Source: JALQUL01 sp964556425
GTDB taxonomy: Bacteria; Pseudomonadota; Gammaproteobacteria; Burkholderiales; Burkholderiaceae_C
DNA: 13,948 nt
Reading direction: 5' to 3'
Assembly (NCBI GenBank): GCA_964556425.1
Contig: CAZKWC010000074.1
Span: 1-13,948 of the forward strand
The notes under the pieces: generated by a model
Database searches by the model: none
What the model saw: the letters and a program-made list of their open reading frames with translations, nothing else
Told to the model about the DNA's origin: nothing
Translations under genes and position numbers: made by a program
Shown: positions 1-6,148 of the stretch, piece after piece
Position numbering within the stretch: the stretch's first letter is position 1
How the letters are laid out: every line of letters begins with the position of its first letter

Positions 1-89
1 TCATCTGTGTAGTTTAGTGCGTTTGAGGTTAGTGCACTTCAGATTTGAGAACGCCGTTTTTAAAGTTTACAAAATTTTTTTACAAAAAA

Positions 90-117
90 TTGAATATAGA
101 TAATTTAGGTTTATTAT
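90..117 (+). promoter_or_regulatory. Candidate sigma70 promoter for the small exported protein gene
   Basis: A TTGAAT hexamer (90-95) and a TATTAT hexamer (112-117) are separated by 16 bp, giving 4/6 and 5/6 matches to the -35 and -10 consensus. Transcription would start near 124, about 70 nt before the ATG at 196 and just ahead of a perfect inverted repeat. The region is very AT-rich, so chance matches are likely; this is a candidate only. Confidence 0.35.
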
Positions 118-132
118 TAATAGGTAGAGAAT

Positions 133-159
133 AATTATTCAAATTATCAGTGAATAATT
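133..159. repeat. Perfect 9-bp inverted repeat upstream of the first gene
   Basis: AATTATTCA (133-141) and TGAATAATT (151-159) are exact reverse complements with a 9-nt spacer. It lies 37 nt before the start codon at 196 and just downstream of the predicted transcription start, where it could act as an operator or a 5' UTR hairpin. No known regulator motif is recognised. The arms are AT-only apart from one C/G pair, so a hairpin would be weak. Confidence 0.45.
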
Positions 160-195
160 GATTTTCCAAAAATGTAAAACCTCAATTATTGCGAA

Positions 196-657
196 ATGAA
201 TAAAATCAAGTTAACCCTTAAATATGTAATTTTGGTAATGGGTTTGTTTAACTTACATGTCAATAACTTAAATGCAGAGGTTATTGATAGCCAAAGTATT
301 TTTAAAATTGAGCAGTTTCAATTGAATATACCTTCTACTCTTTTATTCGAGTCTGAGTTCTTAATTGGTGTAGTTTATGAAGATGTTAATCAAAATAACA
401 TTCAGGATGATAATGAAACAGGCATTGCTGGCGTTCGATTATTTACCGTAACAGGTAATCAAGTACAAACCGATGGAAACGGCCGATTTAATTTGCCGAT
501 TGATTTATCTAGAAGTCAAAGAGCTAGAAAATTATTAATTAAACTAGACACCAGTAGCCTTCCTTCCGGTTATACCGTCAGTACAGAAAATCCATTATTA
601 ATTCATAATGGATTTTCCACCCCTGTATCGGTTAACTTTGCAATAATAAAAAAATAA
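196..657 (+). CDS. Small exported protein with a single SdrD-B-like / Cna-B-type domain
   Basis: This 153-residue protein has a clear signal peptide: basic n-region (MNKIKLTLK), hydrophobic core to about residue 22, and a likely cleavage after Ala27 (LNA|EV). Residues about 57-150 resemble one SdrD-B-like beta-sandwich module. It begins GVVYEDVNQNNIQDDNETG, an Asp/Asn-rich pattern like the calcium loop of that family, then GIAGVRL, a TDGNGRF strand, and a closing stretch with LPSGYTVSTENP. In proteobacteria this pattern usually occurs inside very large DUF11/OmpA-type surface proteins; here it stands alone with its own signal peptide. No anchor, transmembrane helix or OmpA domain follows, so a periplasmic or secreted location is inferred. 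There is no good Shine-Dalgarno sequence before the ATG. The gene is visibly AT-richer than its neighbours, which may indicate transfer. It is convergent with gcvP. The specific function is unknown. Confidence 0.75.
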   Translation: MNKIKLTLKYVILVMGLFNLHVNNLNAEVIDSQSIFKIEQFQLNIPSTLLFESEFLIGVVYEDVNQNNIQDDNETGIAGVRLFTVTGNQVQTDGNGRFNLPIDLSRSQRARKLLIKLDTSSLPSGYTVSTENPLLIHNGFSTPVSVNFAIIKK

Positions 658-699
658 GCAAAAGTGGTCAATTGCTGATGAATGCAAAATCAATTAAAT

Positions 700-724
700 T
701 GGCCTTACAAGCTATGCAAGGCCA
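700..724. terminator. Possible hairpin terminator between the first gene and gcvP
   Basis: TGGCCTT (700-706) pairs with AAGGCCA (718-724), with two further pairs inside an A-C mismatch. It lies between the convergent stops at 657 and 753. On the minus strand it is followed by a T-rich but interrupted stretch (AATTTAATTGATTTT), which would suit termination of the gcv transcript. No clean T-run exists on either side, so confidence is low. Confidence 0.35.
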
Positions 725-752
725 CGCCACTTAATACAACACTTTTTCTAGA

Positions 753-3686
753 CTATTCGCAGCTACAAAACAGATTTCTATCGCCATAAACATTATCAAC
801 CCTTGCAACGGGTGACCAATATTTATTGGCTTTTAGTTCAGGTAAAGGAAAAGCTGCTTGTTCTGCAGAATACGGGGCACTCCAGTCAGCGCTTAATAAA
901 CAAGCTGCAGTGTGAGGGGCATTTTTTAAAGGGTTGTTATTTGCTGGCCAAGTGCCTTCTTCAACCATAGCAATTTCTTGTCTAATAGCGATCATGGCGT
1001 TAATAAAACGATCTATTTCATGTAGAGGTTCACTTTCAGTGGGTTCCACCATTAAAGTACCTGCCACTGGAAAACTCAATGTGGGGGCATGAAAACCAAA
1101 ATCAATTAATCGTTTAGCGACGTCTTCAGCGCTAATCCCATTGGCCCCTCCGGTGCTTTCCTTTAAGGGTCTTAAGTCTAAAATACACTCATGAGCTACC
1201 CATGCTTTATCATTTTTATACAGTGTAGGAAAATATTCTTGTAAGCGCCGACTAATATAGTTGGCGTTCAGAATGGCAACTTGCGTCGCTTTAGTTAAAC
1301 CCTGGGCACCCATCATACGAATATACATCCAACTAATAGGCAATACCGCTGCATTGCCAAGGGGGGCTGCTGATATGGCTCCTACAATAGTTCTAGCTGT
1401 GTGCTGATTATTATTAGAGGGTAAATAGGGTACTAAATCGGCCGCCACACAAACCGGTCCTACACCTGGACCACCACCACCATGCGGAATACAAAAGGTT
1501 TTATGTAAGTTCAAATGGCTCACATCACCACCAAATTGACCTGGCGCTGCCAAACCTACCAAGGCGTTCATATTAGCGCCATCAATATAAACTTTAGCAC
1601 CATGAGAATGTACTAAGTCACAAAGCGCTTTTACCTCTGTTTCAAACACTCCGTGAGTGCTTGGATAAGTAATCATTACTACTGCTAGTTGTTCAGAATA
1701 TTGCTCGCACTTGGCTTTCAAGTCTTGCATATCAATATTGCCTTTAGCGTCACAAGCTGTCACAACGACTTGTAATCCAGCCATTTGAGCACTGGCCGGA
1801 TTCGTGCCGTGAGCAGAGGAGGGAATAAGGCAAATGGTGCGATGAGCCTGACCATTGGCTTTGTGAAATTCTTTCACTGCTAATAAGCCGGCATATTCGC
1901 CTTGGCTTCCTGCATTGGGTTGTAGGCTAATGCCAGCATATCCGGTAATGGCACACAACCATTTTTGTAATTGTTGATCTAATAAAGCATAACCCTTGCG
2001 TTGCGAAGCTGGCGCAAACGGATGGATATGAGCAAACTCAGGCCAAGTCATAGGAATCATTTCTGAAGTGGCATTGAGTTTCATGGTGCAGCTGCCTAGT
2101 GCAATCATACAACGATCAAGTGCCAAATCTTTATCGGATAAAGAACGGATGTAGCGCAGCATTGCGGTTTCGCTGTGATGAGAGTGAAAGACTTTTTGTG
2201 GTAAATAAGAGCTCGTGCGAATAAGCGTGCTGGGTAAAGCTAGTTGTAATTGCTCTGCTGCCACAACAGGGCAACCTGTATGAGGGTTGAGTTGAGGAAT
2301 GGCTTTTCCTAGTCCTTGGGCAAATAAGGCTAATAAATGACCTACGTCATGGCCTGTCGTAGTTTCATCAAATGAAATACAAATACTAGCGTCATTAAAG
2401 ATTCTAAAATTATATTCTTGATGCAATCCCATTCTCATAATGTCATGGGTTTTGGTCTGGCTTGGAATACACACCGTATCAAAACTGTACTGATTTTCAC
2501 AAGTAATACCCATGCTTTGCAGTCCTATTCGAAAGAGGCTGCTTAAGCTGGCAATTCTTTTGGCGATTTTTCGTAAACCTTGTGGTCCATGGTAAACCGC
2601 ATACATAGAGGCGACTACAGCAGGCAAAACTTGCGCCGTACAAATATTAGAGGTGGCTTTTTCTCGTCTAATATGTTGTTCGCGGGTTTGTAATGCGAGT
2701 CGGTAGGCTAAATTGCCTTGTGCATCTTTGCTAGCTCCCACTAAGCGTCCTGGCATAGAGCGTTTGAGTGCATCACTGCAGGCTAAAAATGCAGCATGGG
2801 GGCCACCGTTACACATAGGCATACCAAAGCGTTGAGTCGTTCCTATGGCAATATCGGCTCCTAATTCACCAGGAGGTTTTAAAATACATAAGGCTAATAA
2901 GTCAGTAGCCATAATCACAGAACCAGCACAACCCGTTATTTTTTTAGATTGAGTTTTGTACTGCGCTATCCATTCTTGATAATCTCTTACTTCGCCATTT
3001 AAGCTTGGGTATTGCAAAATAACGGCAAAACTTTCATTGTTGAGTGCTTCATCACCAGTGCAAATTTTTATTTCTAGGCCTAGTGGTTGGGCTCTAGTCT
3101 GAAGCACTGCCAAAGTTTGCGGATACACATCATCTGCCACATAAATAACATTTGATTTCGAGCTGCTAGAGCGTTTGGCCAGAGTCATGGCTTCTGCAGC
3201 TGCAGTTGCCTCATCTAATAAAGAAGCGCCAGCCATTGGCAGGGCAGTTAATTCGGTAACGAGAGTCTGAAAATTAATTAAAGCTTCAAGTCGGCCTTGA
3301 CTAATTTCAGCCTGATAAGGTGTATAGGCAGTGTACCAAGCTGGATTTTCTAGTATGTTTCTGAGAATCACACCTGGGGTATGGCAGTTATAGTAACCTT
3401 GGCCAATAAAACTTTTAAAAATCTTGTTTTGAGAGGCAATCGCTTTTAATTCTTCTAATGCTTGTGCTTCGGAAAGTGCTTCTGGCAACTGCATTTTTTG
3501 CGTTAATCTAATGTTGCTGGGCACAATTTGGCTCATGAGTTCTTCAAGCGAATTAACACCCAAAAATTGCAACATTTTTTCCTCATCAGCCGAAGTTAAA
3601 CCAATATGGCGAGGTAAAAATTCAGGGCTATTTTGATTAAAAATATCATCAAAATTTATTAATTGGGATTCATTAGATAAAGACAT
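753..3686 (-). CDS. gcvP: Glycine dehydrogenase (decarboxylating), glycine cleavage P-protein
   Basis: This PLP enzyme decarboxylates glycine and passes the aminomethyl group to the lipoyl arm of GcvH, in the cytoplasmic glycine cleavage complex. At 977 residues it matches the homodimeric single-chain form (E. coli about 957). The N-terminal half carries the expected LLDEATAAAEAM, GTTQRFGMP and REKATSNICTAQ stretches. The C-terminal half has GSCTMKLN (residues 531-538) and the PLP-binding segment SHLNLHKTFCIPHGGGGPG, with the Schiff-base lysine at about residue 729. No frameshift is seen, and the C-terminus (NVYGDRNLFCSCE) is complete. The ATG at 3686 follows AAGGA with 7-nt spacing. It is the last gene of gcvT-gcvH-gcvP, separated from gcvH by an unusually long 310-nt spacer with hairpins and a homopolymer. 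Expression should depend on the glycine riboswitch ahead of gcvT. Confidence 0.98.
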   Translation of the reverse strand: MSLSNESQLINFDDIFNQNSPEFLPRHIGLTSADEEKMLQFLGVNSLEELMSQIVPSNIRLTQKMQLPEALSEAQALEELKAIASQNKIFKSFIGQGYYNCHTPGVILRNILENPAWYTAYTPYQAEISQGRLEALINFQTLVTELTALPMAGASLLDEATAAAEAMTLAKRSSSSKSNVIYVADDVYPQTLAVLQTRAQPLGLEIKICTGDEALNNESFAVILQYPSLNGEVRDYQEWIAQYKTQSKKITGCAGSVIMATDLLALCILKPPGELGADIAIGTTQRFGMPMCNGGPHAAFLACSDALKRSMPGRLVGASKDAQGNLAYRLALQTREQHIRREKATSNICTAQVLPAVVASMYAVYHGPQGLRKIAKRIASLSSLFRIGLQSMGITCENQYSFDTVCIPSQTKTHDIMRMGLHQEYNFRIFNDASICISFDETTTGHDVGHLLALFAQGLGKAIPQLNPHTGCPVVAAEQLQLALPSTLIRTSSYLPQKVFHSHHSETAMLRYIRSLSDKDLALDRCMIALGSCTMKLNATSEMIPMTWPEFAHIHPFAPASQRKGYALLDQQLQKWLCAITGYAGISLQPNAGSQGEYAGLLAVKEFHKANGQAHRTICLIPSSAHGTNPASAQMAGLQVVVTACDAKGNIDMQDLKAKCEQYSEQLAVVMITYPSTHGVFETEVKALCDLVHSHGAKVYIDGANMNALVGLAAPGQFGGDVSHLNLHKTFCIPHGGGGPGVGPVCVAADLVPYLPSNNNQHTARTIVGAISAAPLGNAAVLPISWMYIRMMGAQGLTKATQVAILNANYISRRLQEYFPTLYKNDKAWVAHECILDLRPLKESTGGANGISAEDVAKRLIDFGFHAPTLSFPVAGTLMVEPTESEPLHEIDRFINAMIAIRQEIAMVEEGTWPANNNPLKNAPHTAACLLSADWSAPYSAEQAAFPLPELKANKYWSPVARVDNVYGDRNLFCSCE

Positions 3687-3714
3687 GGCAGGGTCCTTGC
3701 AAAATTATTAAAAA

Positions 3715-3725
3715 GGGGGGGGGGG
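3715..3725. repeat. 11-base G homopolymer (C11 in the gcvP leader)
   Basis: Eleven consecutive G on the plus strand, preceded by a short A-run, read as C11 in the transcript 29 nt upstream of the gcvP start and about 17 nt upstream of its Shine-Dalgarno sequence. Tracts of this length are prone to slippage and could alter leader structure or spacing. They are also prone to sequencing length error, so the exact count may be unreliable. Confidence 0.8.
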
Positions 3726-3807
3726 AGTTAGGCCTGGTGTGGTAGTAATTACCGCATGATTGTGTAGGTGTAAAAGTGCTGGGTTTGACTCAAGAATCTT
3801 GTGGCAA

Positions 3808-3836
3808 AATCTTCAATTGCATAAGTGCAGAAGATT
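3808..3836 (-). other. Hairpin 2 in the gcvH-gcvP spacer
   Basis: AATCTTC (3808-3814) pairs with GAAGATT (3830-3836), and inside it TGCA (3818-3821) pairs with TGCA (3826-3829) across a TAAG loop, giving 11 pairs with a 3-nt bulge. On the coding strand of gcvP the stem is followed by only a short T-run (TTTT, overlapping the last stem bases), so it could be a weak attenuator or an RNA-stabilising or processing element. The rest of the 3687-3996 spacer has no convincing gene; a 61-codon plus-strand frame there is not supported. Confidence 0.4.
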
Positions 3837-3915
3837 GAAAAAAAGCTTTGAGAAATCTGAACCACGGCAAAAGGTCATGGGTTTCAAAATCTGTTTTCTA
3901 CTTTATTTCAAACCA

Positions 3916-3956
3916 CTACAAAACTGCAAAATGGTAGTTTTGTAGCCGGCTTTTTT
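3916..3956. repeat. Perfect CTACAAAACT palindrome with T6 tail in the gcvH-gcvP spacer
   Basis: CTACAAAACT (3916-3925) is an exact reverse complement of AGTTTTGTAG (3936-3945). One G-U and one C-G pair extend the stem to 12 bp with a 6-nt loop. On the plus strand a T6 run (3951-3956) follows after 5 nt, so it could stop antisense transcription entering gcvH. On the minus strand it would form a hairpin about 50 nt after the gcvH stop with no T-run. It resembles the hairpin at 4499-4541 in the other gcv spacer, in inverted orientation. Confidence 0.55.
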
Positions 3957-3996
3957 AAGCGTCGCAACCCAGCGGTTTCACACCAAGCAATAGTGC

Positions 3997-4362
3997 TTAG
4001 GCTACAAATGCTTGGTAGGCCTCTTCAGACAAGAGCGCATCTACTTGAGTCAAATCAGACAGCTTTACCTTAAAAAACCAGCCGGCTTTTAAAGGGTCCG
4101 AGTTGGCTAAAGAAGGGTCTGCACGTAGTGTCTCATTGACTTCAATAATTTCGCCACTAACCGGCATATAGACGTCAGCCGCTGCTTTAACGGACTCCAC
4201 TACACCTGCAATTGCTTTTTGATCAAATTGACTACCTACTGCAGGTAAATCAACAAACACTACATCCCCTAAAGCATCTTGTGCGTGTACTGTAATACCC
4301 ACAATGGCAACATCGCCAGAGAGTTCAATCCATTCGTGATCTTCGGTGTAATAAATGCTCAT
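3997..4362 (-). CDS. gcvH: Glycine cleavage system H-protein (lipoyl carrier)
   Basis: GcvH carries the aminomethyl intermediate on a lipoylated lysine between GcvP, GcvT and the L-protein. The 121-residue product is near the usual 125-130. It has the conserved opening TEDHEWI, an AQDALGD segment, and the lipoyl attachment motif VESVKAAADVYMPVSGE, in which Lys59 is the expected modified residue. The C-terminal GWFFKVKL segment is also typical. The ATG at 4362 follows AGGAG with 7-nt spacing. It is the middle gene of the operon, with 216 nt to gcvT and 310 nt to gcvP, both much longer than is normal for co-translated operon genes. Lipoylation needs LipA/LipB or LplA, and the L-protein (dihydrolipoyl dehydrogenase) must also come from elsewhere; none is encoded in this window. 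Confidence 0.97.
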   Translation of the reverse strand: MSIYYTEDHEWIELSGDVAIVGITVHAQDALGDVVFVDLPAVGSQFDQKAIAGVVESVKAAADVYMPVSGEIIEVNETLRADPSLANSDPLKAGWFFKVKLSDLTQVDALLSEEAYQAFVA

Positions 4363-4397
4363 ATTTAACTCCTAAAAACTAAAAAATAACGATTTAA

Positions 4398-4446
4398 TCA
4401 TTTCGCTAGCGGCAGACCCGACTTTTAAAAGTGGCCCAAGAAATGA
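4398..4446 (-). other. Nested inverted repeats in the gcvT-gcvH spacer
   Basis: TCATTTC (4398-4404) and GAAATGA (4440-4446) are exact reverse complements enclosing ACTTTTAAAAGT (4421-4432), itself a perfect 12-bp palindrome. They lie 36-84 nt before the gcvH start in the transcript. They could affect transcript processing or stability; no protein-binding motif is recognised. Confidence 0.35.
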
Positions 4447-4498
4447 CGTGAGCATTCTTAAAGAGGGGCATGCGCTTAGCTTTGTTCAAAATAAAATC

Positions 4499-4541
4499 CT
4501 ACAAAAGCCAATGGCTTGAATTACATAATTAGCTCTTGTAG
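4499..4541. repeat. CTACAAAAGC/GCTCTTGTAG hairpin in the gcvT-gcvH spacer
   Basis: CTACAAAAGC (4499-4508) pairs with GCTCTTGTAG (4532-4541) with one mismatch, and an alternative small hairpin AAGCC/GGCTT sits at 4505-4517. On the transcript strand the stem is followed by GATTTTATTTTG, so it could attenuate transcription between gcvT and gcvH. The flank TTGTAGTGGGTTTGA matches the complement of the flank of the 3916-3945 palindrome (TTGTAGTGGTTTGA) apart from one base. This suggests two copies of one small dispersed intergenic element in opposite orientation. Confidence 0.5.
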
Positions 4542-4578
4542 TGGGTTTGACAAAACGGAACAGTGCTGCCGTGAACCG

Positions 4579-5751
4579 TTAAGACAGGCCTCTATGATAA
4601 CGGTGTGGCACAAAAGGAGTCGCACAAACTTGCATGGCCACCTTTTTATCTCGGACTTGGGCGTAAACAATGCTGCCAATTTTGCAAAAAGCGAGTGGCA
4701 GGTAGGCCATCGCAATGGCTTTATCGAGAACCGGCGATAATAATCCACTATTGACTTGGCCTATGGTTTCACCTTCTTCGTTCATAAGGGTAGCAGGCTC
4801 TCGCACAGGTATTCTTTCTAATGCGATAAGGCCTACTCTTTGCGCAATAGAGACTTGTGCTTGCTGATTGGGATTTTGTAAAGCTTCAAAGGCTTGGTTG
4901 ATGGCTGTTTCACCTATAAAACCACCTGCACGAGCACCCCCTTGACGTCTGACTTTTTGCAAGGCCCAGCACAAGTTCGCTTCAACTGGATTGGTGTTGG
5001 TGTCTAGATCGTTGCCATATAAGCATAAACCTGCCTCTAACCTTAATGAATTACGAGCTCCTAGGCCTGCCATTTGTACCTCAGGCTGTAATAATAAAAG
5101 CAAGGCTAAGTTTTCAGCATGGCTTTCATGCACTGAAATTTCAAAACCATCTTCACCACAATAGCCACTTCGTGTGATGTAACAATCAAAACCGTCAATT
5201 GAATAATACCCGCCTGTCATAAATACCAAGTCAGATGGGGCAGAGCATAAGCGGCTTAATGCTTGCGCTGCGAGTGGCCCTTGCAGAGCCAATAACGCAT
5301 GTTGATTAAGATATTGGATATCGCATAAATGACCAATATGTTGTTGGATATGGGCTAAATCTTGTGCTTTACAAGCCCCATTGACGACTAAAAACAAATC
5401 GCCTTGCTCTTTATAGTTACGATTGACCACCATCAGGTCATCTAGAATTCCACCGTTTTCTAAGGTTAATAGGCCGTATCTTTGTTGGTTAACTGCCAAG
5501 CCCAGTATATCCATGGGCATTAACAATTCTAGGGCTTGAGCTGCGTTGGGCCCTTTAAGGCTAATTTGGCCCATATGCGAAACATCAAACAAACTAGCGC
5601 TGTTACGGGTGTGAAAATGCTCTGACATTAAACCACCGGGGTATTGCACGGGCATAGAATAGCCGGCAAATGGTACCATTTTGGCACCTAAGTCGAGGTG
5701 TAGTTTATGCAGTGGGGTTTGAAGTAATACTAAAGAAGGTGCGAGCGACAT
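4579..5751 (-). CDS. gcvT: Glycine cleavage T-protein (aminomethyltransferase)
   Basis: GcvT transfers the methylene group from aminomethyl-lipoyl GcvH to tetrahydrofolate and releases ammonia. The 390-residue product is slightly longer than the common 360-375. It shows the expected N-terminal TPLHKLHLDLGAKMVPFAGY, then SLFDVSHMGQ (residues 53-62), the folate-site ENGGILDDLMV with the acidic pair Asp104/Asp105, SGYCGEDGFE, and RLEAGLCLYGNDLD. The C-terminal barrel domain ends with PFVPHRYHR, a tail I associate with betaproteobacterial GcvT. The ATG at 5751 follows AAAGGA with 8-nt spacing. As first gene of the operon it lies directly downstream of the glycine riboswitch and its terminator-like hairpin. 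No break or missing motif is seen. Confidence 0.97.
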   Translation of the reverse strand: MSLAPSLVLLQTPLHKLHLDLGAKMVPFAGYSMPVQYPGGLMSEHFHTRNSASLFDVSHMGQISLKGPNAAQALELLMPMDILGLAVNQQRYGLLTLENGGILDDLMVVNRNYKEQGDLFLVVNGACKAQDLAHIQQHIGHLCDIQYLNQHALLALQGPLAAQALSRLCSAPSDLVFMTGGYYSIDGFDCYITRSGYCGEDGFEISVHESHAENLALLLLLQPEVQMAGLGARNSLRLEAGLCLYGNDLDTNTNPVEANLCWALQKVRRQGGARAGGFIGETAINQAFEALQNPNQQAQVSIAQRVGLIALERIPVREPATLMNEEGETIGQVNSGLLSPVLDKAIAMAYLPLAFCKIGSIVYAQVRDKKVAMQVCATPFVPHRYHRGLS

Positions 5752-5770
5752 AGGATTATCCTTTCAAAGA

Positions 5771-5799
5771 CAATAAAAATAATGGTTAAAAAACCATTA
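5771..5799 (-). terminator. Terminator-like hairpin of the glycine riboswitch expression platform
   Basis: Read on the minus strand, TAATGGTT and AACCATTA form an 8-bp stem around a TTTT loop (5780-5799), followed at once by TTTTTATTG (5771-5779). It sits between aptamer 2 and the gcvT Shine-Dalgarno sequence, where a riboswitch-controlled terminator is expected. The stem is AT-rich and may be inefficient. I could not identify a clear competing antiterminator by eye, so the ON/OFF mechanism is inferred from the family, where glycine normally permits gcv expression. Confidence 0.6.
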
Positions 5800-5806
5800 G
5801 CCTTGT

Positions 5807-6083
5807 CCTTGATGTCCTCTTTACCTGAGAGATTCGCCATTTAACTTGAGTTAACCCTTGTTAAATAGGTTGCTCCTTCGGTGGATTTACTCGGGGTAAA
5901 TCTCTCTCCAAAAAGGTGCGTTTTATAAACGATATAAAACGTTTGTCAGTCCTTTTTACCTGAGCGTTGAGTCAATTAAAGCCATTATTTTTAAAATGAA
6001 TTAAAAAAGACAGCCTTTATAATTTGCGCCTTCGGTGGTAGAGGTGGTTTAAAACTAAACTTTACCTCTGCTCTCTCCTGACA
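5807..6083 (-). promoter_or_regulatory. Tandem glycine riboswitch upstream of gcvT
   Basis: Two glycine aptamers lie in series on the gcvT strand. Aptamer 1 (about 6083-5944) has GGAGAGAG, CCACCGAAGGCGCAA and CGCTCAGGTAAAAAGGAC, closed by an exact P1 of TGTCA/TGACA. Aptamer 2 (about 5916-5807) has GGAGAGAG, CCACCGAAGGAGCAA and TCTCAGGTAAAGAGGAC, with a weaker P1 (CCTT/AAGG). These match the conserved cores of the glycine riboswitch family. Aptamer 1 has an extended, AT-rich P3 arm with near-complementary AATTATAAAG and CTTTAATT arms. Binding of glycine would switch on gcvT-gcvH-gcvP to degrade excess glycine. The aptamers are separated by a 27-nt linker that itself forms a perfect hairpin, which is not the usual short linker. 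Confidence 0.95.
5919..5941 (-). other. 8-bp hairpin in the linker between the two glycine aptamers
   Basis: CGTTTTAT (5919-5926) and ATAAAACG (5934-5941) are exact reverse complements with a 7-nt loop. They fill nearly the whole linker between aptamer 1 (ending at 5944) and aptamer 2 (starting at 5916). In described tandem glycine riboswitches the linker is short and pairs with the 5' leader to form a kink-turn; a self-contained linker stem would compete with or replace that contact. Confidence 0.65.
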
Positions 6084-6090
6084 TGGCGTT

Positions 6091-6099
6091 AATATAACA
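6091..6099 (-). promoter_or_regulatory. Extended -10 promoter for the gcv operon
   Basis: On the minus strand TGT-TATATT (6099-6091) is an extended -10 element (TGn plus 5/6 of TATAAT), with no good -35 hexamer but a very AT-rich stretch with an A8 tract about 25-55 bp upstream that could serve as an UP element. The predicted start near 6084 falls only 1-2 nt before the first base of aptamer 1 P1, so the riboswitch would have almost no 5' leader. Confidence 0.55.
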
Positions 6100-6148
6100 G
6101 AAAACGTCGCTTGTGTGTTGTTTTTTTTAAATTAATTAATTTTTTAAT

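Noticed and set aside
3760..3945. 61-codon plus-strand open frame in the gcvH-gcvP spacer
   Set aside because: No ribosome site, no recognisable domain, composition unlike a protein, and it overlaps two hairpins. The spacer structure explains the sequence better.
4516..4748. Open frames on both strands overlapping the gcvT 3' end
   Set aside because: They are out-of-frame shadows of gcvT; the gcvT frame carries conserved family motifs throughout.
6112..6148. AT-only inverted repeat TTAAATT...AATTTAA as a terminator of the quinone oxidoreductase gene
   Set aside because: The stem has no G-C pairs and no T-run on the correct strand; an AT-rich UP-like element for the gcv promoter is the simpler reading.
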